In this document: piece by piece, positions 53,500 through 59,940 of the stretch
Position numbering within the stretch: the first letter of the stretch is position 1
Layout of the letters: the number at the start of each line of letters is the position of its first letter
Virus record (IMG/VR): IMGVR_UViG_3300021962_000114
Span: 1 to 59,940 of that record
DNA length: 59,940 nt
Strand: one strand, 5' to 3'
Source: a virus
Program-made: the position numbers and the translations under genes
The notes under the pieces: generated by a model
Databases searched by the model: none
Seen by the model: only the letters and a program-made list of their open reading frames with translations
Told to the model about the DNA's origin: nothing

Positions 53500-54507
53500 T
53501 CAAATCACACCACGATTCATGTAGTTTTTGTTGATCTGCCCTTGATAGGCTTTCATTTTGTTCAAAACCTTGGTGATTTGCTGAGTCTTGCAATTACTGA
53601 TCTCTCGGATGTAAAGATACAGAGTTTTCTTGTTGAAGTTTTCAATACGCTCACAGCTACGAAACAACTCCAATACTGCATATGCAATATTTAGATCTTT
53701 GACCTTGGTGAAAACCTTGGTAATGTTTTTTTCCCAATAGTCGATCACCAACTTCATGAACTCTTGAGTTTGAACAGTACGATAGTGTGCATCTTCAGTT
53801 TGCAAACACACGCTGTCTTCGCTAGGAGTTTCACTGATATCTACATGCTGATTGAAACGCTTGTAGTTGTTATTGTTATGAAAAATCAAGTAGTTCTTGG
53901 CAACAATACTGAAATAGCTGAATGCTTTGCCTTTGCCAGCTTGAAACTTGTGTATGTTGGAAACAAGATGTGCCACAGTTTCACGCTGAATTTCCAACGG
54001 ACCAGAATCAAAGTACGTAAACTTGAAAGTGTTGTAGATATTTTCTACCAGCTTCTCGAAACTGAATTTGATACGCTCATTATAGATTGTATTGCGCACA
54101 TCGTTATCAGTCTCAGCGTTGTAGGCAATGATGGCTTCTTCTGTGGCTTTGCTGAAATAGATCTTTTCTTTTTTGTTTCTACCACGACGACGAACTGGCT
54201 TATCGCTTGCGTCCAGTGTTTCCACGTCAGATTCAACATCTGTGCTGGTAGTGGATGACACTGACTCAACATCACTATCTCGCTTGACAAAAACACCACT
54301 AGAAGAAATAGGCAAATCTTTCTTGATTTGCTTTGGTTGCTTCTTGACTACCTTCTTTTTCTTGGGAACCGTGACTTTGTAAACGACAGTAGTCTTGGGT
54401 TTTTTGTCTTTTTTCTTGGTGTTAGACAAAAGCTTTGCGGTTTTCTGCTTGGAAACCTTCTTACTTTTATCCTTGCTTTTCATCAGTGGTTCTGTTTGCG
54501 TCATCAT
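53500..54507 (-). CDS. 55: Late-transcription sigma factor (T4 gp55-like)
   Basis: Directs host RNA polymerase to phage late promoters. The C-terminal 225 residues match gp55: FSKATEEAIIAYNAETDNDVRNTIYNERIKFSFEKLVENIYNTFKF (about 113-158) is the region-2-like opening, and AYFSI/FSYFSIVAKNYLIFHNNN (about 193-215) the promoter -10 binding part. Unlike T4 gp55 (185 aa), it has a ~110-residue N-terminal extension rich in Lys, Val and Ser/Thr. The start at 54507 overlaps the upstream gene by 41 nt; starts at 54504 or 54483 are possible, and none has a good ribosome site. Its presence makes it likely that the TATTTATA-like motifs in this window are late promoters. Confidence 0.88.
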   Translation of the reverse strand: MMTQTEPLMKSKDKSKKVSKQKTAKLLSNTKKKDKKPKTTVVYKVTVPKKKKVVKKQPKQIKKDLPISSSGVFVKRDSDVESVSSTTSTDVESDVETLDASDKPVRRRGRNKKEKIYFSKATEEAIIAYNAETDNDVRNTIYNERIKFSFEKLVENIYNTFKFTYFDSGPLEIQRETVAHLVSNIHKFQAGKGKAFSYFSIVAKNYLIFHNNNNYKRFNQHVDISETPSEDSVCLQTEDAHYRTVQTQEFMKLVIDYWEKNITKVFTKVKDLNIAYAVLELFRSCERIENFNKKTLYLYIREISNCKTQQITKVLNKMKAYQGQINKNYMNRGVI

Positions 54508-54961
54508 TCTGTATATTGTTGATTCTGTTGTTGTATTCAGTGATAATGTTCACCATGTCTTGAAAAAGAATGCCAACATCATCATCTTTTTCAAACATAC
54601 CACGTTCGTCGATAGATTTCAACTGTTTATATACGTTTCCTGTAAGTTTTCCAAAGTCTGTGACCCATTGGGCCAGTTCCGTATTCAATTTTTCTGAATC
54701 ATCCAGTTGTTTTTGCAACAATTCAAGCTGCTCCAGAGATTTTTTAATTGATACGTGCAAAAACGCAGAAATACCAGTGCTGAGAATTTGTTCAAGATCT
54801 TTTTGAGCAGTACGCAACTCGTTGATCTTTGATACAACCAGTTCAGCATCCTTCAGCTTTTTGTTGACGCTGCGCAGCCGAAAGAACAAAAAGGTGCTGA
54901 TGGAAAATAGCAGCACCGATAGTGTAACAAGGATTTGTGTAATCATATTAAGTGTAAACAT
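54467..54961 (-). CDS. Membrane-anchored coiled-coil protein
   Basis: 164 residues. One N-terminal membrane segment (about 6-28, ILVTLSVLLFSISTFLFF) followed by a positively charged RLRSVNKK and a long coiled coil, so an inner-membrane anchor with a cytoplasmic coil is predicted. A C-terminal motif SIDERGMFEKDDDVGILFQDMV is one I recall from T4-like aquatic phages. The start at 54961 shares a TAATG with the stop of the preceding 45-codon gene; an ATG at 54946 is an alternative. It is cotranscribed with gp55, but its role is unknown. Confidence 0.78.
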   Translation of the reverse strand: MFTLNMITQILVTLSVLLFSISTFLFFRLRSVNKKLKDAELVVSKINELRTAQKDLEQILSTGISAFLHVSIKKSLEQLELLQKQLDDSEKLNTELAQWVTDFGKLTGNVYKQLKSIDERGMFEKDDDVGILFQDMVNIITEYNNRINNIQNDDANRTTDEKQG

Positions 54962-55098
54962 TAGATTTCATCAGACTCATCATCTAGCTCAACAAATTCA
55001 TTAATAAACTCAACAGCGTCGTCGATTGCTGACCAGTCGTTATTTTCGTTTGCTTCTATAAGAATGCGACGTAGTTCTAAAAGTTCTTCGTTATTCAT
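54961..55098 (-). CDS. Small acidic 45-residue protein
   Basis: Reading the minus strand from the ATG at 55098 gives MNNEELLELRRILIEANENN...ELDDESDEI and a TAA at 54963-54961. The product is acidic and helical, like small phage regulators or inhibitors, and the stop overlaps the next start (TAATG), which is strong support for a real gene. No family recognised; the promoter-like CTATATATT lies upstream. Confidence 0.65.
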   Translation of the reverse strand: MNNEELLELRRILIEANENNDWSAIDDAVEFINEFVELDDESDEI

Positions 55099-55153
55099 GG
55101 GTTTCTAATACAGTAATATATAGTTCCCACGATTCAAAACGATATTTTTCTTT

Positions 55154-56269
55154 TCAAAAACTGAACAAACCACGAATACCAGCACCTTTTCCTCTGATCT
55201 TTCTGATGATGGTATTTTCGATTGGCTTCTCTACAACCCTTTCTACTTCTTTAACTACCTCAACTGGCTTTTCTACAGTTTTTTCAACTTCATGTATTAC
55301 GTCACGAACAACATCAACTGGCTTTTCAACCTCAACAATTTTTTCCACAACTCGTTCCACAGGCTTTTCCACCTCAACGATCTTTTCTACTACTGTTGTA
55401 TTGTTTGTTGATTGGTCAGCCTCGGTAGATGTTTGTTTCTTTAGCTCAATGTCTTTCTTTTTGTAGAGTTCATACTCTTTATCAGTTTCTACTTCACGAT
55501 AGTTTGCAGACATGTTGTATGCCAACAACAATACCACAGCCAATGGATCAAACACAGTAATCAGCACGATAATAAACCACTTTACAACGTGACGAATGTC
55601 TGTGTTGAATTCGTCTGCCACAAATTTGAATGTTGTAATATCTTTCTTTTGACTGTTTTCAATCTTGAGCTTGAAAATGTCATCATCGATCTTGCCAGAT
55701 TTATCACTAGCGTCTTTCAACTTAGCATTTTCAGTTTCAATTTGTTTGTTCAAATCACCGATTTGTTCGTTGATTTGATTTTGAATACTTTGTAGCTGAA
55801 TTGGATTGCGAGCAATCAATGCATTGGTCATTGTTTGGCTCAAACGATCTTCTTGAGAAGCACGTAGTGCCAACAACTTGTCGATGTTGGCTTTTACAGC
55901 ATCAAGCTTTTTGGATTCGGTAGTTTTTTGCATTTCCAAAGTGGCAATTTTGGTGTTTGCCAATTCACTTTCCAACGAACTCTTTTGAAATGCTGCTGTA
56001 AGATAGCCAAAAATACCCAAAGATGTAATACACATCAAAACCAACACAGCCGTCACCATATAAACCTTCATCAGTTTATTGGCAATATTCCAGTATCTAA
56101 ACAACCACGATGTTGTCACAAGCTTGCCCAATTCAAGCGAGCTTGCCATGATCATAGCAGCTATGATAGCACCAGAGAAAAGCAAACCAATACCATACAC
56201 ACTGAAGAAAGCGGCACAGCCAGCAATCAACATGGAGGTAAACATCACCAAATTTTTGAATTTGAACAT
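55154..56269 (-). CDS. Polytopic membrane protein with VEKP-repeat cytoplasmic tail
   Basis: 371 residues. Two adjacent membrane helices (about 5-48), a third (about 70-92), then a ~120-residue coiled coil (about 95-215), a fourth helix (about 229-252) and a tail of VEKP repeats (VEKIVEVEKPVERVVEKIVEVEKPV, about 285-350) ending in a basic KIRGKGAGIRG. The VYGIGLLFSGA...SLELGKLVT opening is widespread in large T4-like phages, where it remains without a name. It could be a membrane organiser or lysis-linked protein. The ATATTTATA promoter motif is 5 nt before the ATG, after a terminator. Confidence 0.82.
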   Translation of the reverse strand: MFKFKNLVMFTSMLIAGCAAFFSVYGIGLLFSGAIIAAMIMASSLELGKLVTTSWLFRYWNIANKLMKVYMVTAVLVLMCITSLGIFGYLTAAFQKSSLESELANTKIATLEMQKTTESKKLDAVKANIDKLLALRASQEDRLSQTMTNALIARNPIQLQSIQNQINEQIGDLNKQIETENAKLKDASDKSGKIDDDIFKLKIENSQKKDITTFKFVADEFNTDIRHVVKWFIIVLITVFDPLAVVLLLAYNMSANYREVETDKEYELYKKKDIELKKQTSTEADQSTNNTTVVEKIVEVEKPVERVVEKIVEVEKPVDVVRDVIHEVEKTVEKPVEVVKEVERVVEKPIENTIIRKIRGKGAGIRGLFSF

Positions 56270-56274
56270 ACTAA

Positions 56275-56283
56275 TATAAATAT
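56275..56283 (-). promoter_or_regulatory. TATTTATA promoter motif, 5 nt before ATG
   Basis: The coding strand reads ATATTTATA, TTAGT, then the ATG at 56269, just downstream of a terminator hairpin. Confidence 0.5.
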
Positions 56284-56296
56284 CAAAGATACTAAA

Positions 56297-56324
56297 AAAC
56301 CCTTCGCATTTCTACGAAGGGTTT
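56297..56324 (-). terminator. Intrinsic terminator after Hsp20 gene
   Basis: A 10-bp stem (AAACCCTTCG / CGAAGGGTTT) with an 8-nt loop; the minus strand continues TTTAG. It lies 21 nt after the Hsp20 stop. Confidence 0.85.
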
Positions 56325-56344
56325 GTTGTAACCAATTGGCTTAA

Positions 56345-56824
56345 TTATCCAATCTTGATCTTTTTGCTTGTTGGAGGTGTTGGCTTGACCTTTTTGATGG
56401 TCACAGTCAACAGTCCATTCTCAAACTTGGCCGAAGTAGTTTCTTTGTCAAACAAGTCGCTCAAGGCGAATGTACGTTTGAAGCTGCTGTGCTTGAGTTC
56501 TTTGCGAATATAGGTACGTTTGTCGTCCTTTTCAACAGTCTTGGTCTTTTGACCACTAATGATCAACAGATTTTCTTCAAATTCCACAGAAACCTCGTCT
56601 TTGCTGAGACCTGGAATCTCGGCGATGATTTCAATGCTATCTACATTATCAATAACATCTACTTTTGGATAGCTTTGTTTTTCGAAGAATCCCACACCAA
56701 ATTCCTTGGTGAAATCTGGGAAAGCATTTGAGAATACATCATCAAACAGCTTATCGAATGGGGTTAGAAATTCGTCACGATTGATGTGACGCAACACAGG
56801 TGAGTTGTATCTTACTACTGACAT
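56345..56824 (-). CDS. Small heat shock protein Hsp20 (alpha-crystallin domain)
   Basis: ATP-independent chaperone that holds unfolded proteins. 159 residues: a variable N-terminal arm (1-50), an alpha-crystallin domain (about 51-140) with YPKVDVIDNVDSIEIIAEIPGL, VEFEENLLIISGQK, FKRTFALSDLF and the signature FENGLLTVTIKK, and a C-terminal IKIG tail that resembles the I-x-I/V oligomerisation motif. Hsp20 genes are known in T4-like cyanophages and help phage protein folding or host survival. It has a good AAAGGA ribosome site and its own terminator, so it is a monocistronic or last gene. Confidence 0.93.
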   Translation of the reverse strand: MSVVRYNSPVLRHINRDEFLTPFDKLFDDVFSNAFPDFTKEFGVGFFEKQSYPKVDVIDNVDSIEIIAEIPGLSKDEVSVEFEENLLIISGQKTKTVEKDDKRTYIRKELKHSSFKRTFALSDLFDKETTSAKFENGLLTVTIKKVKPTPPTSKKIKIG

Positions 56825-56948
56825 ATTATTGTTCCTTTCTTTGTTATAATAATTCGTTTTGAACTTATTATCTTGGCAACCTCACAAGAGCTTTGCCGTG
56901 ACGGTAATCTACCATCAACAATATATAGCTGTCAAGAAACAAAAAACA

Positions 56949-58838
56949 TCACTGTTTTTGTTGATACACTTCAGTATCGCCAACACCAGCGTTATGACCA
57001 ATAATTTTTCCACGCATCAAGAATCTACGGTTTTCACAATTCAAGTGCATATATTTTCCAATAGGCATATACAACTCATTGCTTTCAACTATGTAGTTGT
57101 CGCCATGCGCACCTTCAAGCACATCACCAGCTTTTAGAGATCTTACTGATCTCCAAACACCATTTCCAATATACCACAAATGACTGTCGTCCACATCATA
57201 CGTCTCGCCTCGTATCACAGTTCTCCAGATTGGAGCATCTGCTTCATAAGCCAGTGTTACTTTGTTCCATTCGTCATCTGGACCACGTAGATGCATTCCT
57301 ACCTTAATTTCACCTGCTGGTATAAATCCATGCTCTTTGGTTTCCATAGGTTGCCAAACCGCTGGACATCCTCCGCTACTACCATCGCCTGTGGAAGATG
57401 GTACACAAACTGTTTTATTCCAATTTGCCGTGACGTATCCAGTCAATGTTGCTGCTGGACTAGTAAATGTCATGGTAAATGTACCTTTTGCCGAGAAACT
57501 AGAGCTTTGGGTAGCTTGTCCCCAATATGCTTCACCAAATTTAATCGAATGCTTTTTCGTCTCTCCTGCTGCCAAGGAGACGGTCGGAGCAAAAGATGGT
57601 ACCAATTGACTGCCTGCAAAAAGTAACGGTTGGTTATTTTCTGTATTGATCCAGTCTTGGTTGAAAGTTATGTTAACCGGTTCATTGTTTGGATTGGTCA
57701 CCCAAAAACTTCCAGTGTAGTGAACTTGAGAAATGTTTGTAATGGCACAAACGGTCTGAGCGTTGCAAAAACAGTCTTGAACGGCTGCTGTATTTGATAC
57801 GTTTCTTGTTGGAGGTGATCCACACGAACCTGCTACACTCGCATTGGCCAACGCAAACAATCGAATAACAGATTGTCCTGTTGTTGTTACTACTTCATCT
57901 ACACCATAGCTATAGGTTCCAGCTTGAGGTGGTCCGCCAGTGCAAGTTACCAAACCTGCATAATAGTTTCCGTTTGGAGAAAGACGTGTTATTGACCCTT
58001 GCAATGCAAATGTACGAGTGCCACCCAGTGTATAAGCTGGTGCTGTCTTTGTAAAATATCGTGTGTAGCCAGTGAGTGTATAGCTTTGTGGGTTTGCTAT
58101 AAAATTTGGAAGCTCTGCGACAAACAAAGACAAATCCGATTTTTGAAAAGCGTTTAGTGTAGCATTGGAATTGATCTTTGGAGTAATATCTGCGACGGCA
58201 GCGTTAATATTTGACATCACGCTGGATTGAATTGATACACTTGAGCCGACAACAGACGTTGCTGCACACGAACCAGTAAAGAAACTAGATGTAAATGCGT
58301 TGGAAACAACATCCTTCAATACTACTTTATAGATTCTGTCTGTGGTCAAACCAGAAAAGTATTCTTCAGCATCATTTGCCAAAACATACGAAGCTTGTTT
58401 TGTGAACGATGCTGCTCCAGGAGGATTTGGTTTTGAATACAAGCTGTATCTATAAACACGACTTGATGTTTCCTGCGTCAAATAGTTAGCGTTGTATACG
58501 GTACTATCTGGGTAGAATTGAGCATACCAAACACCATTTCCTTGTGACTTTACAGATGCACTCAAAAAGTTGGCACCATAAAATTCACTCATTCTAGCGT
58601 CACGAATGTTATCGTAGCTCACCAAGCCAGCACCAATTCCTTGGTCACTTTTTACGTTGTTTACTGGATCGCCAGTGAATGCCTTTAGTCTAGCCAACGA
58701 AGCCGACAACGAAATGTTTTGAGTAGGAACAACATTATCGACGTTGGCGAGTAGATTGTTGATCGATGCGTATGGTGAACCTGCCGCCAACTGAGAGAAT
58801 GACAGCGATCCTCCTCTATTTAAGCGATTGATCGGCAT
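56949..58838 (-). CDS. Tail-tip protein with C-terminal Hint (intein-like) domain
   Basis: 629 residues. The N-terminal region (1-~110) is a phage-tail-type opening (LNRGGSLSFSQLAAGSPYASINNLLA). The middle is beta-rich with many Cys pairs. Residues 491-616 form a Hint module of normal size: Cys491 after a Gly-Ser linker, GFIPAGEIKVGMHL (block A-like), YDVDDSHLWYIG with a block-B His, SLKAGDVL, and the final IIGHN (615-616). The residue after HN is Ala, not Ser/Thr/Cys, and only 13 residues follow. That is the layout of bacterial intein-like (BIL) domains that cleave, or splice poorly, rather than of a splicing intein. The gene is downstream of the S74 fibre gene by 3 nt. Confidence 0.8.
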   Translation of the reverse strand: MPINRLNRGGSLSFSQLAAGSPYASINNLLANVDNVVPTQNISLSASLARLKAFTGDPVNNVKSDQGIGAGLVSYDNIRDARMSEFYGANFLSASVKSQGNGVWYAQFYPDSTVYNANYLTQETSSRVYRYSLYSKPNPPGAASFTKQASYVLANDAEEYFSGLTTDRIYKVVLKDVVSNAFTSSFFTGSCAATSVVGSSVSIQSSVMSNINAAVADITPKINSNATLNAFQKSDLSLFVAELPNFIANPQSYTLTGYTRYFTKTAPAYTLGGTRTFALQGSITRLSPNGNYYAGLVTCTGGPPQAGTYSYGVDEVVTTTGQSVIRLFALANASVAGSCGSPPTRNVSNTAAVQDCFCNAQTVCAITNISQVHYTGSFWVTNPNNEPVNITFNQDWINTENNQPLLFAGSQLVPSFAPTVSLAAGETKKHSIKFGEAYWGQATQSSSFSAKGTFTMTFTSPAATLTGYVTANWNKTVCVPSSTGDGSSGGCPAVWQPMETKEHGFIPAGEIKVGMHLRGPDDEWNKVTLAYEADAPIWRTVIRGETYDVDDSHLWYIGNGVWRSVRSLKAGDVLEGAHGDNYIVESNELYMPIGKYMHLNCENRRFLMRGKIIGHNAGVGDTEVYQQKQ

Positions 58839-58841
58839 ATA

Positions 58842-59940
58842 TTACTTTGATTCTAATTGAGCAATTTTTTCCGCCAAAGCCGCAATTTGTTGTTGCTGCT
58901 CTTGCACAGTTTTGATCAACAGAGGTATGAACGAGTTATACTTGACATGTTTGTAGCCATTCATGTCATCCTTCACAAAATCTGGATAAATTTGTTCAAC
59001 TTCTTGTGCGATCAAACCAAAATCTGAAGTACCATTGCCGTTCCATTCAAACGACACTGGGTTCAGTGCGTCAATCTTGCTATATGCGTCCTCAATAGGT
59101 TGAATATTGTCTTTTAGACGTTCATCCGAAGATGCAAATGTTGAGAATGATACGATATCACCAGCAACGTCAAGTTGACCACTTCCACTGACTCTCAACA
59201 ATTTGGTATATGCGCTACCAGATGTTACCAAGAATACGTTTTCATTTGGCTTGTAAACGTTATACGGACTTGCGTTAGTAGCATAGTATCCAGGCCATCC
59301 ATAAGAACTGCTCAAATGAACATGGCATTGTGCTTGAATATAGTTGCTTTGTGGGAAATGACCAATACCCAACAAGCGTGTACGCACACCCAAAACAGTC
59401 CAGCCAGATTTTCCAGAGTTAGTAGCATCTGGTTTCCACGCAACATCTTTTTCATATGGCGGAACCAAACAAGTGTCATCTGTAAACGAACCCGAGTAAT
59501 AAATTGCAAAATTTGCTCCAGTGCGAATGTAATTATTTCCGCATTGCAATCCAATATCGTACAAATAATTCTTTCCGTATTGTGATGCGGAATATTGAAT
59601 CAAATGTTGGCCGGTATAATTATTGACGACCAGCGGACGAGACAAAATAGTACGACCCTTGGTAGATCCCAAAGAACCGCCCAGGTTTGGCCAACCAGTA
59701 CCTTTGTTTATAGTAGTAGTGTCAACTTGAACAAACGGAACGTTGGCTGTTGAACTTGCACCAGTCCAATAAGTAAAGTCGTTGGCAACACCAGTACCAG
59801 TCAAAGCACCGGGCACAGAATCCGCAGTCAGAGCATGTACAGAATCCATTGCCCAACTTGCTGTACCATGAAACGCAGCTTTTTTGGTGAATGCTGCCGA
59901 TGCGCTCATATAGCCTTTGAAGCTACCAGTAAAGCTGCCA
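58842..59940 (-). CDS. Tail fibre/spike with C-terminal S74 intramolecular chaperone (partial)
   Basis: The reading frame stays open to the right edge, with GSFTGSFKGY before the first Met at 59909, so the N-terminus probably lies outside the window. A beta-rich body contains a WPNLGGSLGSTKGRTILSRPLVVNNY segment. The C-terminal 100 residues are the peptidase S74 autochaperone: FASSDERLKDNIQPI (Ser and Asp-Glu-Arg at the predicted self-cleavage site), VSFEWNGNGTSDFGLIAQEVEQIYPDFV and a coiled-coil end VQEQQQQIAALAEKIAQLE. This domain guides trimer folding and then cuts itself off. The fibre is likely to be a mature trimer ending before the SSDER site. Confidence 0.88.
   Translation of the reverse strand, partial: GSFTGSFKGYMSASAAFTKKAAFHGTASWAMDSVHALTADSVPGALTGTGVANDFTYWTGASSTANVPFVQVDTTTINKGTGWPNLGGSLGSTKGRTILSRPLVVNNYTGQHLIQYSASQYGKNYLYDIGLQCGNNYIRTGANFAIYYSGSFTDDTCLVPPYEKDVAWKPDATNSGKSGWTVLGVRTRLLGIGHFPQSNYIQAQCHVHLSSSYGWPGYYATNASPYNVYKPNENVFLVTSGSAYTKLLRVSGSGQLDVAGDIVSFSTFASSDERLKDNIQPIEDAYSKIDALNPVSFEWNGNGTSDFGLIAQEVEQIYPDFVKDDMNGYKHVKYNSFIPLLIKTVQEQQQQIAALAEKIAQLESK

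Noticed and set aside
56825-56948. 124-nt gap considered for a tRNA or small RNA
   Set aside because: No cloverleaf or stable hairpin seen; only the Hsp20 ribosome site and AT-rich sequence.

Overview
The window is a densely coded stretch of a tailed-phage genome belonging to the T4 supergroup (contractile-tailed myovirus), moderately AT-rich, with nearly all genes on the minus strand. The evidence is a T4-type core that can be read directly: prohead scaffold (gp22), major capsid protein (gp23), prohead protease (gp21), portal (gp20), large terminase (gp17), tail sheath (gp18), baseplate wedge (gp6, gp25), an OB-fold baseplate hub (gp5-like) and the late sigma factor (gp55). The gene families (Hsp20, the MAYLDN-type tail protein, the hub with a His-rich segment) resemble those of aquatic T4-like phages. 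There are no photosynthesis genes and nothing identifies the host. I saw no tRNA, CRISPR, IS element or integrase.

Layout, left to right; minus-strand transcription runs right to left. 0-14.2 kb is the head and packaging module: a partial gene, a conserved basic-tailed protein, gp23, gp22, two small plus-strand genes, an alpha-helical protein, gp21, two unknowns, gp20, gp17, a zinc-ribbon protein, a nucleotidyltransferase/ligase-like protein and a flavodoxin-fold oxidoreductase. 14.3-16.3 kb is a lone plus-strand adhesin with two Thr/Pro/Ser-rich stalks and a lectin-like C-terminus, closed by facing terminators. 16.4-20.4 kb is a double-size tail sheath gene. 20.5-25.1 kb holds replication/recombination genes: a single-chain Mre11-Rad50 (gp47-gp46) fusion, a primase and a RuvC-like nuclease. 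25.2-36 kb is accessory: a seven-repeat FG-GAP adhesin, three glycosyltransferase genes of different kinds, a methyltransferase, a tandem GlcNAc-transferase-like gene, and a trypsin-fold protein. 36-53 kb is the tail fibre, tail and baseplate module. 53-60 kb holds the late sigma factor, membrane/coiled-coil proteins, Hsp20 and two tail-tip proteins, one with a Hint (intein-like) C-terminus and one with an S74 autochaperone that runs off the right edge.

Three themes stand out. (1) Ten operon-leading genes have an octamer close to TATTTATA on the coding strand, and in nine of them it ends only 4-5 nt before the ATG, often right after a terminator hairpin. This looks like a gp55-type late promoter that would give leaderless mRNAs. 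(2) Several head-region proteins, including the oxidoreductase and the ligase-like protein, begin with a short amphipathic peptide ending in L-x-E. This resembles the T4 capsid-targeting/prohead-protease signal and suggests enzymes packaged in the capsid. (3) Mucin-like Ser/Thr/Pro fibre stalks lie in the same genome segment as a block of protein-glycosyltransferase-like genes, which suggests that the phage glycosylates its own fibres.
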